A stretch of DNA of 34,709 bases from Synechococcales cyanobacterium bin31.maxbin.ball.101 (GCA_013298165.1 JAAFJU010000037.1:1-34709); one strand, 5' to 3'; shown: positions 14,316-23,945, counted from the stretch's first letter. The notes: generated from the sequence alone by a model not told the origin. Made by a program: numbers and translations.

Positions 14316-15733
14316 ACCGAGACCTCTAACAAAGGAATATGAACAATGATACCGCAGCCAGATTGAACCTCGAAGTTCAGCGTTCCCGAAAGACTTTCAA
14401 CTCGTTCCTTCATCCCCTGCAATCCAAATCCCGATCGCGTTTGCTGGGGATTAAATCCAATCCCATTATCGATAATTTTAAAGACAATCTGAGGGATTTC
14501 GTTCTCATGGGTTTTAAGGTGTAAATCGATCGTCACTTCAGTCGCTTGACTATGTTTTTGAATATTGGTCAGCGCTTCTTCTAAGATGCGGTAAAGAGCA
14601 ACCTGATAACGTCCCGGAAAGGTCAGGTGTTGATCCAAATGAACCACGGGACGAATGCCTGTGACTTGAACAAACTGTTGAACTAAATCGTCGATCGCTT
14701 GGGAGAGCGATTTACCTTGCATTGGGTCCGATCGCAACATCCAGACGGCCTGCCTGAGTTCTCGGCGCGCTTCGCGGCCTAATCGTTGACTCTCATCTAG
14801 GAACGATCGGGCCTCGGCTGAACCGTCCGGGGACATCGTTGTATTTTCCAGCATGACGCTTTGGGCGGTCAGGAGATGACCCAAGGAATCATGAATTTCG
14901 CGGGCAATGCGGGTGCGCTCTTGAAGCGTGGCTTGGTCTTCGATTTGGAGGGAATATTGATAGAGCTGTTGATGGGCGATCGCGAGTTTTTTACGGCCTT
15001 GGTTCTCACTAATCAATGAATCAACCAGAAGCAAAAGAAAGATAATAATCAATCCAGACGATAACAAACTGTCCGCCATAAAAGTCCAGACTACATGCTG
15101 CACATATGGAATAAACTGCTTGATTTGAGTGACTTGATCCGCAGAAAGATTCAAAGTCCACTGTATTCCACCATCCTCCTTTGCAACCAATCCAGGAATC
15201 ATACTGAGATTCAAATCTTTAATTGAATAAGCATTTAAATTCCAAGTCACCAATAGAAATAGCATAATGGCCAATTGTATAACGGAATAACTCAGCCAAA
15301 CCAGCCCCGCAATCAGCCATATTCCACGTTTTTTAAAGAGTAAACAGCCTCGGATCAGCAGAATAATCAATAAGGGTAATAAAATATCCATTCCAACTTG
15401 GCCCTGGGGCTGTCCCAGTCCCTGGATATATACCATTGCCCCGATCAGAAAAAAGGCAAAACTCATATACCAGAATTTACTGCGACGATCGATCGGCAAT
15501 CTCAGCCCCAATAGCCCAAAGACAATTAGTAATCCTAATAGTCCAATGATTTGTCCGGGATGCAGGAATGAACTTTTGAGCCAGTCAGGCATAGGTTGCC
15601 ACCAACTCCAAATACTGACAAACTGCGAACTCAGCAACTTAAATACGGACAGTCCCAATAACATCCACTCTAATTTCAAGAGTAAGGGCAAGGGATGAGG
15701 CTTGAAGGATAAGGCAAAGGCAGGGACTTTCAT
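14312..15733 (-). CDS. NarL/LiaS-type sensor histidine kinase (second system)
   Basis: A 473-residue membrane kinase. Hydrophobic spans lie at roughly 20-40, 55-75, 85-105, 112-132 and 138-165, and another at about 215-240 follows an extracytoplasmic loop (about 166-214). That loop is the most likely sensor region. A coiled-coil linker leads to RTRIAREIHDSLGHLLTAQS with phospho-acceptor His281. The HATPase domain has RILEEALTNIQKHSQAT, DNGIGFN and GFGLQGMKERV. The cytoplasmic part is close to that of the kinase at 10265, but the sensor part is longer and differs. It is first in an apparent operon with its regulator and the carboxypeptidase. Confidence 0.93.
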   Translation of the reverse strand: MKVPAFALSFKPHPLPLLLKLEWMLLGLSVFKLLSSQFVSIWSWWQPMPDWLKSSFLHPGQIIGLLGLLIVFGLLGLRLPIDRRSKFWYMSFAFFLIGAMVYIQGLGQPQGQVGMDILLPLLIILLIRGCLLFKKRGIWLIAGLVWLSYSVIQLAIMLFLLVTWNLNAYSIKDLNLSMIPGLVAKEDGGIQWTLNLSADQVTQIKQFIPYVQHVVWTFMADSLLSSGLIIIFLLLLVDSLISENQGRKKLAIAHQQLYQYSLQIEDQATLQERTRIAREIHDSLGHLLTAQSVMLENTTMSPDGSAEARSFLDESQRLGREARRELRQAVWMLRSDPMQGKSLSQAIDDLVQQFVQVTGIRPVVHLDQHLTFPGRYQVALYRILEEALTNIQKHSQATEVTIDLHLKTHENEIPQIVFKIIDNGIGFNPQQTRSGFGLQGMKERVESLSGTLNFEVQSGCGIIVHIPLLEVSV

Positions 15734-15795
15734 AGAGAGATGACTTGGATCAACACTATAGTTCTAGCGAAAAAGCAATGCTACGACCTGAGGCT

Positions 15796-15856
15796 AATTG
15801 ACTATTTTAGCTCGGGATTTCGGGATGGATAGGTCTTGAGACCCATAGTCAAAATT
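15796..15856. promoter_or_regulatory. Separated inverted half-sites upstream of the second kinase
   Basis: TTGACTAT (15798-15805) recurs as its reverse complement ATAGTCAA (15845-15852), about 39 nt apart. A smaller palindrome, GGTCT-TG-AGACC, lies between them. The block is in the divergent gap between the kinase gene (start 15733) and sppA (start 15948), so it could regulate either. Only the symmetry is seen; regulator and function are unknown. Confidence 0.3.
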
Positions 15857-15947
15857 AGGGCAGACGACTCATTTCAGGATTGGATCTGAATTATAGATTA
15901 GGGATATGTCAAATCAATCTCTTTCCTAATCTCTTGAGGGTACCATT

Positions 15948-17006
15948 ATGAAACGTCGTTGGACCTATGCGCTGATTGCAGCTACAGGCTTATTCGTTGG
16001 ACTGGTCGTCCGATCGTGTGAAATGCCAAAAGATATCCAAGTTCAAAAACCTCACAGCTATCGCTTTGTGTCAGGCCAGGAAAATGCTCAAAATCGTCTC
16101 CTAGAAGTGACGATCGATGGGGTGATTCTCAATTCAGAGTTACAGGGTTTAGAGGCCACGATGGGCGGTGTGACAAACGGCTATGCCATCCAAAAACAAT
16201 TAGAGCAGGCCAGTAAAGATGACAAGATCAAAGGCATTTTTCTGAAGATTCGAAGTCCTGGCGGGACGATCGTGGGGTCTGATGTCATTTATAACGCGGT
16301 GAAGACCTACCGGGAAAAGACCAAGAAGCCTGTGGTGGCCTACATTGACGGGTTCTCCGCCTCGGGTGGTGTCATGTCAATGGTGGCGGCTGATAAAATC
16401 TATGCCGCTCCTGGAAGTATGGTCGGAAGTATTGGGGTGGTGATGGGCGCATTCTATTACTACGATGATCCGACTGCGATCAATGAGGGGATATTTGGAG
16501 GTGGCATTGTCACACGTAATGGCATCAAACAAACGATCGTCAGTGCAGGACGCAGTAAAGATCTGGGCAATCCCTTCCGTAAACCAACGGGGGAGGAACT
16601 GCGGGTCATCCGTGAGGGAACCAATCGAGAGTACGATAGCTTTGTAAAATTAGTGGCGCAGGCGCGGGGCATTGAAGAGCGCACGATCAAAGACAAAATG
16701 GGTGCATTGATTTTCGATAATGCCGCCGCACAAGGCTTTAAGTTAATTGATGAGACCAAGAGCCAAACACAGGCGATCGCCGCCTTAGCCAAACAGGCCA
16801 ATGTCGGGGAGAATTATCAATTGATTAAAATCCAAGCCGAACCCAACTTTTTAGGTAGCTTATTGGGTGCCACATCTGCTCATACGCCAGCCGCTTATAC
16901 CACATCAAATCAAGCCCTGCTACAGAAGGAACTCTGCGGCATCGTCGAAAGTCGTACACCGATGGTTTATCACGGCAACGTCAACGGATTATGTTCTAAG
17001 AAATAA
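15948..17006 (+). CDS. sppA: Signal peptide peptidase SppA (short form)
   Basis: A 352-residue S49-family serine protease that degrades cleaved signal peptides and other membrane peptides. A single N-terminal membrane anchor (about 5-24) puts the catalytic part outside the cytoplasm or in the thylakoid lumen. Catalytic Ser139 lies in GFSASGGVMS, followed by AADKIYAAPGSMVGSIGVV. The probable Lys general base is Lys204 in SAGRSKDLGNPFRKPTGEE, which matches the GKYKD-type motif of Bacillus-like short SppA. A C-terminal extension of about 50 residues carries two cysteines (LCGIVES and NGLCSKK). The ATG follows GAGGGTACC-type sequence acting as ribosome-binding site. A hairpin terminator lies at 17042-17070. 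Confidence 0.93.
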   Translation: MKRRWTYALIAATGLFVGLVVRSCEMPKDIQVQKPHSYRFVSGQENAQNRLLEVTIDGVILNSELQGLEATMGGVTNGYAIQKQLEQASKDDKIKGIFLKIRSPGGTIVGSDVIYNAVKTYREKTKKPVVAYIDGFSASGGVMSMVAADKIYAAPGSMVGSIGVVMGAFYYYDDPTAINEGIFGGGIVTRNGIKQTIVSAGRSKDLGNPFRKPTGEELRVIREGTNREYDSFVKLVAQARGIEERTIKDKMGALIFDNAAAQGFKLIDETKSQTQAIAALAKQANVGENYQLIKIQAEPNFLGSLLGATSAHTPAAYTTSNQALLQKELCGIVESRTPMVYHGNVNGLCSKK

Positions 17007-17041
17007 TCGACCTTTATGATCCACACCAAATAGAGGCAGTC

Positions 17042-17070
17042 AAGGCAAACAAAATGACCTGTATTGCCTT
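17042..17070 (+). terminator. Rho-independent-type terminator after sppA
   Basis: AAGGCAA (17042-17048) pairs with TTGCCTT (17064-17070) across a 15-nt loop and is followed directly by TATTTATT. Stem, position 36 nt past the sppA stop, and the T-rich tail together fit an intrinsic terminator. Confidence 0.6.
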
Positions 17071-17165
17071 TATTTATTCCAACATTATTGTGGCTTTAAA
17101 ATCTGTTGTAGAAGGAGACAATTTTACGCTAACTTAGAGTCAGTCCATTGGTGAAAATTGCAATC

Positions 17166-17780
17166 ATGTCGATCGGCCTCAACGCCAGCGAATTAGCACT
17201 CAACGACTTGCACGATCGATTTGCCCTCAAGCGCATCACCGAACCTGCATTCTTTTCCGAATGGTGTACCGATTTACCCGATCTGAGCGAAGTAGAACAG
17301 ATCATGCTCGATCGCGTCCAACAAAACTTCCTCGACCAACTCGCGGCTCGATCTATTATTGAAGAAACCGTCAAAATGGTCATCGTTTCGCCATTACTGG
17401 ATTTAGCGGGCTTTTATCGTGCCCCTTACGGCATTGAATCCGAGGTTCCTATTCAAGTCGCCATTCCCAGCGAAGAGGGCATTCTCCAAGGACGAATTGA
17501 CACCTTAATTGTCCAGCACAAGCTTTGGATCTTAGCCGTAGAATCAAAACGTACCCAACTCTCCATCCATGTCGCCCTGCCCCAAGCGATCGCCTACCTC
17601 CTCGCCACTCCAGCAGATCAATCCACCGTCTTTGGACTCGTCACCAATGGCAGTGAATTCATTTTTATCAAATTCGATCGCACCACAGGATTGCACTACG
17701 ATTTATCCAATGTCTTTTCTCTTCTAAATCGAGGCAATGATCTCTACCTCGTCGCCCAGATCTTAAAGCAGTTGGGATAA
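17166..17780 (+). CDS. Orphan PD-(D/E)XK nuclease-like protein, copy 1
   Basis: A 204-residue protein from the ATG at 17166; an in-frame GTG at 17148 is less likely because the paralogue begins at the equivalent point. The core GRIDTLIVQHKLWILAVESKR has the aspartate, then the E-x-K of a PD-(D/E)XK nuclease fold, in a context like the N-terminal domain of type I restriction HsdR subunits. The blocks IVSPLLDLAGFY before it and TVFGLVTNGSEFIFIKFD after it are shared with the gene at 29854. No helicase domain, methylase or specificity subunit is nearby, so a restriction role cannot be assumed. Similar short orphan proteins are, from general knowledge, common in cyanobacteria and usually labelled restriction endonuclease subunit R. 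Confidence 0.82.
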   Translation: MSIGLNASELALNDLHDRFALKRITEPAFFSEWCTDLPDLSEVEQIMLDRVQQNFLDQLAARSIIEETVKMVIVSPLLDLAGFYRAPYGIESEVPIQVAIPSEEGILQGRIDTLIVQHKLWILAVESKRTQLSIHVALPQAIAYLLATPADQSTVFGLVTNGSEFIFIKFDRTTGLHYDLSNVFSLLNRGNDLYLVAQILKQLG

Positions 17781-17910
17781 TAACCGTTCCCAAAATGCGC
17801 GATTGTTCACTTCTCCCACCAGCAAAGCATCAAACATCACGAACGATCGCTGACGATACAAAAACCATGGCGATCGGCTAAAATCTAAAAGATAGCCAAT
17901 TGACTGTAAA
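17763..17910 (-). pseudogene. Possible C-terminal remnant of a lost gene
   Basis: The minus strand has an open frame through the gap between the nuclease-like gene and the small gene at 17929. It encodes a tail containing SIGYLLDFSRSPWFLYRQRS and then LLVGEVNNRAFWERLLSQLL before a stop at 17763-17765. The composition (aromatic, balanced polar and hydrophobic residues) looks like real protein, not random intergenic sequence. No convincing start codon gives a whole gene, and the frame runs back under the promoter of the 17929 gene. I do not recognise the protein. It could be a decayed 3' end or chance. Confidence 0.25.
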
Positions 17911-17928
17911 CCTTGCGAGGTGGATCGT

Positions 17929-18198
17929 ATGAAAACCCAGCAACGCCGTTATAGCAAAGATGAGCTTGCCCAGCGTGGGCAGGAAATTTACGTCTCACAG
18001 ATTCAGCCGATCGTGGCATCAGACCAGGACGGGAAGATTCTTGCGATCGATGTAGATAGTGGTGCCTTTGAAATTGATGACGATACATTAGTGGCATCCG
18101 ATCGACTATTAGAACGATATCCCGATGCCCAGACTTGGTTTCTGCGAATCGGACATCGCGGCGTTCATCAATTAGGTTGGCATCGAAAGGCTGGGTAG
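17929..18198 (+). CDS. Small protein paired with aspartic protease, copy 2
   Basis: An 89-residue soluble protein beginning KTQQRRYSKDELAQRGQEIY. The ATG at 17929 is chosen over an in-frame GTG at 17920 because GAGGTG lies 6 nt before the ATG. It shares with the 4247 protein the RYSKDELAQRG start, AIDVDSGAFEID in the middle, and DAQTWFLRIGHRGVHQLGW at the end. There are no cysteines, membrane spans or catalytic signatures. It is followed 2 nt later by the aspartic-protease gene, the same order as copy 1. Its function is unknown; a partner or substrate of the protease is the natural hypothesis. Confidence 0.82.
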   Translation: MKTQQRRYSKDELAQRGQEIYVSQIQPIVASDQDGKILAIDVDSGAFEIDDDTLVASDRLLERYPDAQTWFLRIGHRGVHQLGWHRKAG

Positions 18199-18200
18199 AA

Positions 18201-18590
18201 ATGATTACTGGGATTGTAAATTCTAAAGGCGAATCCATTCTTCGATTAGTTGTCGGTGATCATGAGACCAAACGGATCGTTGTGGATTCAGTCATAGACA
18301 CTGGATATACGGGATTTCTAACCTTGCCGCCTGCAACCATTGCAACCTTGGATTTGAAATGGAGAGGCAGCGAAGACGTGGTTTTAGGTGATGGTGGGAC
18401 TCAACGATTTGATGTGTATTCAGCACGCATTATATGGGACGGAAAATTTCGGACCATTAAAGTAAATGAAGCCGATACCGATTCGTTAGTTGGCTTGGGG
18501 CTGCTCTATGGCTATCAGATGTGTATTCACATTACAGATGGTGGAAGTGTTGAGATTCGATCGCTTCAAGATGATACTACGGGGATCTAG
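18201..18590 (+). CDS. Retropepsin-like (clan AA) aspartic protease, copy 2
   Basis: A 129-residue protein starting at the ATG at 18201 (ITGIVNSKGESILRLVVG), which lines up with copy 1 from the first residue. The upstream in-frame extension is only read-through of the small gene. The active-site signature is VIDTGYTGFLTLPPATIATL with catalytic Asp33, at the same position as in copy 1. The second conserved block is ARIIWDGKFRTIKVNE and the C-terminal LVGLGLLYGYQM is the flap/interface-like motif. It is a single-lobe, probably dimeric, cytoplasmic enzyme. A 13-bp inverted repeat at 18613-18645 follows. Confidence 0.86.
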   Translation: MITGIVNSKGESILRLVVGDHETKRIVVDSVIDTGYTGFLTLPPATIATLDLKWRGSEDVVLGDGGTQRFDVYSARIIWDGKFRTIKVNEADTDSLVGLGLLYGYQMCIHITDGGSVEIRSLQDDTTGI

Positions 18591-18609
18591 TGAGAGGGCA
18601 TTATTATAC

Positions 18610-19311
18610 CTAATGATCATCAATATTCAACTTATTGATGATCATCGCTACTATCCAGAAAAGACCGAAGCATAGAGAAATTGCAAGGATTTCAGGTGTT
18701 CCCAACAGCATTAAAATACTAACTATAGACAAGAATCCAAATGCCAGCATAGCTGAGTTGAGTACGGGAGCAAGCTCTCCTACATGCCTGCCCGATTCGA
18801 GGATCAGGTCACGGAGAACGGGTATGAAGCGTATTGAAAATGCCAGTATAAACAATGCACTTGTCCCAAGAGGTGAGTACCGACCGACTTGGTACGAATG
18901 CACTTGTGTCCATTCAAGTTGTCTATCCAAGAAAAACAGAAAACCTACTGGAATTATCATCGCAATAATTACTGGCAAACGAACCAGCAGCCCTTCTCGT
19001 TCTGGAACATCTTCCAATGCAGCAGAGGGAATAAAGCCACAATTCCTAATCTGCATCACAGTCTCATCAGCGTTAATAGAAGGTGAAAAGCGAATTGAAG
19101 GATACTCAATTAGCGTATGCTTAATAAGAATCTCATTTGAACGTATTAACTCTATGTCAGCAACTTGGGCACGTTCAAGCTGATACTTGCAGAACAAAGA
19201 ACGTAAGGTAATTTGGTTTTGCGTGACAGTTAGAGTGACTGGATAGGTGGTAATGCCACCTGCAGACAGGCTTCCCTTAAAGGTTGCCACTGAATTTGGT
19301 TGTTGTTGCAT
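18610..19311 (-). CDS. Membrane protein with a PH-like N-terminal domain
   Basis: A protein of 233 residues from the ATG at 19311 (QQQPNSVATFKG). An in-frame TTG at 19359 would add 16 residues and is less likely. The first 80 residues are beta-rich (FKGSLSAGGITTYPVTLTV, then ITLRSLFCKYQLERAQVADI) and resemble bacterial pleckstrin-homology-type domains, which is a tentative reading. About four hydrophobic spans follow (LLVRLPVIIAMIIPVGFLFF, SPLGTSALFILAFSIRF, SAMLAFGFLSIVSILMLLG, ILAISLCFGLFWIVAMII). I do not recognise a family. It stands alone between the convergent protease gene and the big hybrid-kinase gene. Confidence 0.65.
   Translation of the reverse strand: MQQQPNSVATFKGSLSAGGITTYPVTLTVTQNQITLRSLFCKYQLERAQVADIELIRSNEILIKHTLIEYPSIRFSPSINADETVMQIRNCGFIPSAALEDVPEREGLLVRLPVIIAMIIPVGFLFFLDRQLEWTQVHSYQVGRYSPLGTSALFILAFSIRFIPVLRDLILESGRHVGELAPVLNSAMLAFGFLSIVSILMLLGTPEILAISLCFGLFWIVAMIINKLNIDDH
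18613..18645. terminator. 13-bp hairpin shared by convergent genes
   Basis: ATGATCATCAATA (18613-18625) and TATTGATGATCAT (18633-18645) are a perfect 13-bp inverted repeat with a 7-nt loop. It lies 22 nt past the protease stop on the plus strand and overlaps the last codons of the minus-strand membrane-protein gene, so it can act as a bidirectional terminator. Confidence 0.6.
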
Positions 19312-19476
19312 TGGAATACGCTTCTTCAAATTGCTAACGCCATTAGCTAATTTTCCCAAATTGAGCTACTTCTACAACAATATCCATATAGATATCTCCA
19401 CTCAGAGCTAGAGGCATAACACTCGATATATAGACTTCCCCCGATCGATTCCGCATCTCCCCTCATATTCAACAAT

Positions 19477-22400
19477 TCATTGTGCATTGCACTGACATCG
19501 CGACAATGCAGCGACCAAAGCTTCCGCTGTAACAGGTTTGGGAACGTAGTCGTTCATCCCGGCTAATTCACATTCTAAACGCACCTCGGACAACACATTG
19601 CCCGTCATCCCGACAATGCGCGGACGCCGACCGATCGGCAACCTTCGACAGAGTTCACGAGTTGCCGTAAGACCATCCATCACAGGCATTTGTAAATCCA
19701 TAAACACCACGTCATAGTTCTGCCGATCGAAAGCAATCAACACTTCCTCACCATTCGCCGCACAGTCCGCTTGATAGCCCAAATGTTCAAGCAACATGCC
19801 AATCACCAATTGATTGGTTTGATTATCTTCGGCGACCAGAATCGATAATGGTTTTTGGGTACCGAGATCGTGGGGAAGCTGAGGGGCGATCGGGTTCTCA
19901 GCCGTTGGGACCTCCGCGATTTGTGCGGGCAGCAGCAACCGAAACACTGAACCCTGACCCAGCACACTCTCCACCTCAATGCGTCCGCCCATTAACTCCA
20001 CCAGTCGCTTGCAAATCGATAGACCTAGCCCCGTCCCGCCACTAATCCGCGTGGTGGAAATATCGGCTTGGGTGAATGGCTGAAACAAACTCGAAATCAC
20101 ATCCTCCGCAATGCCAATGCCCGTATCCGAAATATCAAACTGGAGTTCACAAGCGTCGGTAGGGGAATCAGGCATCGATCGCGAGAACACCTCCAGCTTG
20201 ACCTCACCGCCACTGGGCGTAAATTTCACCGCATTAGACAGCAGATTCACCAATACCTGCCGCAACCGTCCGACATCCCCAAAGATGCCTTCGATCGTCC
20301 CCGATCGGATGCCATACTCTAATTTCACTCCTTTCTCCTTCGCCGTTGCAGATAGCAATGCCAACGCCGATTCAATGCAATTTTTCAAACTAAAGGCTTG
20401 CAGTTCCAGTTCAATTTTCCCAGCTTCAATTTTTGAGAAATCTAGAATGTCATTAATCACCGTCAACAGATGTTCACCGCCATTGCGAATGACTTCGGCG
20501 CAGAGTTTTTGTTCGTCATTTAGCGGCGTATCGAGCAGCACGCTGGTCATGCCAATGATCGCATTCATCGGCGTGCGGATTTCGTGGCTCATGCTGGCGA
20601 GAAAAGACGTTTTGGCACGGGAGGCGGCGTAGGCTTCCTCGACCCACTTCTGGCGGGTTCGGGAGAGTTCGACGTGGGTTTTGACCCGAGCGAGGAGTTC
20701 GCGGGCGGTGAAGGGTTTGGAGAGGTAATCGTCCGCTCCAGCATCGAGTCCGACGATCGCCGATTCCGGTCCCGATCGGGCGGATAGCAATAGGATCGGA
20801 ATATTTCGCGTCTTCACATCACCGCGCAACGCTTGAATCAACCCAAAGCCATCCAATTTCGGCATCATCACATCACTGATGACTAACTGCGGCAATTCTC
20901 GTCGAACGGCGGCTAAAGCGGCTTCTCCATCGGCAACAGATTCCACGTTGTAATCTTCCGATAGCATTTGCGCCACATATTCCCGCAGATCCGCATTGTC
21001 ATCCGCCCAAACGATGCGAGGTTTGATCGCGTTCGTGCCTTCACTCGCGACTTCACTTGTGATGATAGATGTTGCTTCAGATGTCGCTTCAGTGGACAAT
21101 TGCGCATCCCAACGACTGGCTTCTTCGACAAAGGCTGACCCTCGAATTGCTGTCGATACGATCGATCGGGCGGCCCCAATTTGCTCGGGTGCCAGATGCG
21201 CGGTGCCTGTGCGCACGGAGACTCGGAAAGTACTGCCTTGCCCCTCAAGGCTTTCGACTCGAACTTCCCCGCCATGGAGCAAACTCAGTTCTTTAATCAA
21301 CGCCAATCCAATTCCCGTTCCTTCATGCGATCGAGACTTTGCCCCTTTGACGCGATGGAACCGATCGAATAACACAGGTAATTCTGCCGCAGGAATCCCG
21401 ATTCCCGTATCCGTAACAACCAGTTCAACCATGCTATCTAGCCATTCCAACCGAACGGTAATACTGCCTTCAAACGTATGTTTAAGCGCATTGGATAATA
21501 GATTCAGAACAATCTTTTCCCACATTTCCCGATCGACATAAACCGCTTCTGGCAAGGGTTCAAGCGCCAAAACAAATTGAAGTTCCGCCTTCTCCATCGC
21601 ACTTTCAAAACTACTCGCTAATTCCGCCGTAAAACTTGCCAAATCCACAGGTTCAAACGACGCCTGAATGCGTCCGGCTTCAATTCGGGAAAAATCGAGC
21701 AAGGTATTGACCAGTTTCAGCAGCCGCAAACTGTTGCGATGGACCGTGGTCAGGCGATCGTATCTCACAGCAGGCAACCGTTCAGCTTCTGCCAACTCAT
21801 CTTCGATCGGTCCCAAAATCAACGTGAGGGGCGTGCGAAATTCGTGACTGACATTTGAAAAGAAGGCGGTTTTAGCGCGATCGATTTCGGCGAGGGCATC
21901 GGCGCGTTTGCGGGCGGCGTCATAGGCGATCGCATTCGCCATCACCGTCGTCACCCCCGATGCCAACAGTTCAAAAAATGATGCATAGGCTTCCGTCATC
22001 GGCAATCGCACACTCGCACCCGCCACCATCAACGCCGCTGGACGTTCGGCTCCCGGTGGTGACAATGGTAAAACCAACGCTGTTTGCAACGGTTCAGGAT
22101 AGGGTTCACACATCAATGTGCCAAAGCGATCGGACAGATTTTCGATCACTAACGTTTCACTGGTTGCCACAACACGCGCAAAGTTCCAGCCCGACGCATC
22201 GATCGCAACCTCCACCGGACTCGCCGCTGTGCCCGCCTGCAACCCGGTGGCCGCAACTAATTTCGCCGTTTCACCGGATTCATCCAACAGGTAGATCATC
22301 ACAAACGGTAAATCGAGATTCGACGAAGCTAACGTCTCAACCGCGAGGGTAAACGCCTCTTCGAGCGATCGTCCCTTCGCCGCTCCCACCGACAGATCGC

Positions 22401-23256
22401 GCAGGGTTCGAGTCCGCCGTTCACCAATCATCTTACTGGTGGTTTCGATCACGGGATGGAATAGTCCAGCGACTTTCCCGGTCTCATCGCGAATGGGACT
22501 AAAGGAAAAGGTAAAAAAGGTTTCTTCCAAATAGCCCAGGCGATCGAGAAACATTCGCTGATCTTCCAAAAACGCCGTCTTACCCGACAACGCACTATAA
22601 TACGCCTCTCCAATCACCGGAAACGCCGACGCCCAACACTCCGTGAAATCCTGACCCATGGACTCAGGATGCTTATCCCCACAAATAATCCGATAGGTAT
22701 CGTTATAAATTTGGGTATGCTGTTCACCCCACACCAAGTCCAGCGGAAAACTAGAGTTCAACACCAAACTCACCGACGTTCGCAAACTCGCGGGCCAAGT
22801 TTCCAGCGGACCAAGGGGCGATCGGGACCAGTCCTGTGCCCTGAGAAATTTCCCCATTTCCCCACCCCCCACCAACCACGAACTGTCGGGTTCGGTAAGG
22901 TCCGCAACAGGTCCTAACAGAGCTTGCAGTTCCGCAACCACAGCATCCAATCCCCGATCGGACCCAATGACCGCCGCAACGCCCGTTTCCAAAAAATGTG
23001 AATACAAGTCCGCATCCGACTGCTCGACTAAAAAAGCAACGGGAATATCAGCGGCTGAGAGTTTCCGCAATGCAACGATGACTTGGCAACCCAAGATTTC
23101 GCCATCGACGACAATCAAATCCGGACGATCGATCGCGATCGTTTTGCCCATTGTGCCTAGGTCACTCAAGCCGATCGTCCCAATATCTGCTTGGTTCAAC
23201 CGATCGGTGAGGGCTTTGAGTTGGAAGGAATCCGATGCGATGATGAGTATCTTCAT
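19477..23256 (-). CDS. Double-kinase hybrid sensory histidine kinase (1259 aa)
   Basis: A very large cytoplasmic signalling protein with two complete kinase modules. Domains in order are: a degenerate receiver (about 1-115) that lacks the acidic pair and the usual lysine; a PAS-type sensor (about 125-275); a GAF domain (about 285-440); HisKA-1 with His471 ([13 protein letters not shown]) and its ATPase (about 565-690); a receiver with Asp795 ([12 protein letters not shown]); HisKA-2 with His891 ([13 protein letters not shown]) and its ATPase; and a terminal receiver with Asp1187 ([11 protein letters not shown]). No membrane span is seen. The layout allows internal phosphorelay from module 1 to module 2. 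There is no phosphotransfer (Hpt) domain in the chain. The gene follows the methyltransferase gene by 60 nt on the same strand. Confidence 0.93.
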   Translation of the reverse strand: MKILIIASDSFQLKALTDRLNQADIGTIGLSDLGTMGKTIAIDRPDLIVVDGEILGCQVIVALRKLSAADIPVAFLVEQSDADLYSHFLETGVAAVIGSDRGLDAVVAELQALLGPVADLTEPDSSWLVGGGEMGKFLRAQDWSRSPLGPLETWPASLRTSVSLVLNSSFPLDLVWGEQHTQIYNDTYRIICGDKHPESMGQDFTECWASAFPVIGEAYYSALSGKTAFLEDQRMFLDRLGYLEETFFTFSFSPIRDETGKVAGLFHPVIETTSKMIGERRTRTLRDLSVGAAKGRSLEEAFTLAVETLASSNLDLPFVMIYLLDESGETAKLVAATGLQAGTAASPVEVAIDASGWNFARVVATSETLVIENLSDRFGTLMCEPYPEPLQTALVLPLSPPGAERPAALMVAGASVRLPMTEAYASFFELLASGVTTVMANAIAYDAARKRADALAEIDRAKTAFFSNVSHEFRTPLTLILGPIEDELAEAERLPAVRYDRLTTVHRNSLRLLKLVNTLLDFSRIEAGRIQASFEPVDLASFTAELASSFESAMEKAELQFVLALEPLPEAVYVDREMWEKIVLNLLSNALKHTFEGSITVRLEWLDSMVELVVTDTGIGIPAAELPVLFDRFHRVKGAKSRSHEGTGIGLALIKELSLLHGGEVRVESLEGQGSTFRVSVRTGTAHLAPEQIGAARSIVSTAIRGSAFVEEASRWDAQLSTEATSEATSIITSEVASEGTNAIKPRIVWADDNADLREYVAQMLSEDYNVESVADGEAALAAVRRELPQLVISDVMMPKLDGFGLIQALRGDVKTRNIPILLLSARSGPESAIVGLDAGADDYLSKPFTARELLARVKTHVELSRTRQKWVEEAYAASRAKTSFLASMSHEIRTPMNAIIGMTSVLLDTPLNDEQKLCAEVIRNGGEHLLTVINDILDFSKIEAGKIELELQAFSLKNCIESALALLSATAKEKGVKLEYGIRSGTIEGIFGDVGRLRQVLVNLLSNAVKFTPSGGEVKLEVFSRSMPDSPTDACELQFDISDTGIGIAEDVISSLFQPFTQADISTTRISGGTGLGLSICKRLVELMGGRIEVESVLGQGSVFRLLLPAQIAEVPTAENPIAPQLPHDLGTQKPLSILVAEDNQTNQLVIGMLLEHLGYQADCAANGEEVLIAFDRQNYDVVFMDLQMPVMDGLTATRELCRRLPIGRRPRIVGMTGNVLSEVRLECELAGMNDYVPKPVTAEALVAALSRCQCNAQ

Positions 23257-23316
23257 ACAGACTCCGAAAGACGACGCTTCGCCAAAAAATCAGATTTACC
23301 TTTTATTGATTCTAGA

Positions 23317-23937
23317 TCACTTCAAACCATTTCGTTTCGCCACGACGACAACCCAGGATTGATCCTGTTTGGGTAATCCCGGTGGACGGTAATAGTGATC
23401 GACGATCGTAAACCCCGCCGCTTCCACATAGGGAACGATCGTCTCATACTCCCAAAACGACGTATACCGTTCCCCCATCGCACGGGGCGCAAAGCCTTCC
23501 CCACTGCCCCTTGCCAACGACATCACGATCGCCCCACCCACCACCAAACACTCATACAAATTCCGCAAAACCTGCTCCATATGAGCTTCCGGCACATGCA
23601 ACAGCGACGCATTGGCAAACACGCCATCAAAATATTGCTTCGGCAAATCCAAATTCAAAAAGTTTTGCTGCCACACCTCGCAGCCCGTAATTTGTTTCGC
23701 CATGTCCACGAAGGCAGGCGTCGCATCTAAGCCGATCGCCTCCTGACCCAACGTCTTAAACGCCATCAAATCCCGCCCCGGCCCACAGCCAAAATCCAAA
23801 ATTCGACCTGGGTTTTGAGGCATTGCAGCCAGCAACGCATTGCGGTTTTGAGAGACATCATGGTCCCAAGTGCCGAGACGAAAGCTTTCGGCAGTGGCTT
23901 GGTATTCAGCGATCGTAATTTGTTCCAGGGATTGCAT
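23317..23937 (-). CDS. Class I SAM-dependent methyltransferase
   Basis: A 206-residue methyltransferase. Motif I, ILDFGCGPGRDLMAF, binds S-adenosylmethionine, and the following acidic strand end, AIGLDATPAFVDMA, fits motif II. FDGVFANASLLHVPEAHME is the post-II region of the UbiE/Methyltransf_11 kind. The C-terminal part has YTSFWEYETIVPYVEAAGF. The substrate cannot be told from sequence. It starts 8 nt after the stop of the hybrid-kinase gene at 23946 and ends 60 nt before the larger kinase gene, so it is sandwiched between two signalling genes in what looks like one operon. Confidence 0.9.
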   Translation of the reverse strand: MQSLEQITIAEYQATAESFRLGTWDHDVSQNRNALLAAMPQNPGRILDFGCGPGRDLMAFKTLGQEAIGLDATPAFVDMAKQITGCEVWQQNFLNLDLPKQYFDGVFANASLLHVPEAHMEQVLRNLYECLVVGGAIVMSLARGSGEGFAPRAMGERYTSFWEYETIVPYVEAAGFTIVDHYYRPPGLPKQDQSWVVVVAKRNGLK

Positions 23938-23945
23938 AGGAGTAG

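Noticed and set aside
17166-17780. Part of a type I restriction system
   Set aside because: Only the nuclease-like domain is present. There is no HsdR helicase, HsdM or HsdS gene anywhere in the window.
17885-18238. Minus-strand 117-codon frame over the small-protein gene
   Set aside because: It is antisense to the well-supported small gene and protease start, and has no ribosome-binding site or paralogue support.
20111-20632. Long plus-strand frame of 173 codons inside the large hybrid-kinase gene
   Set aside because: It is antisense to a fully supported kinase frame, has no recognisable domain, and is one of several such shadows over 19.8-23.3 kb.
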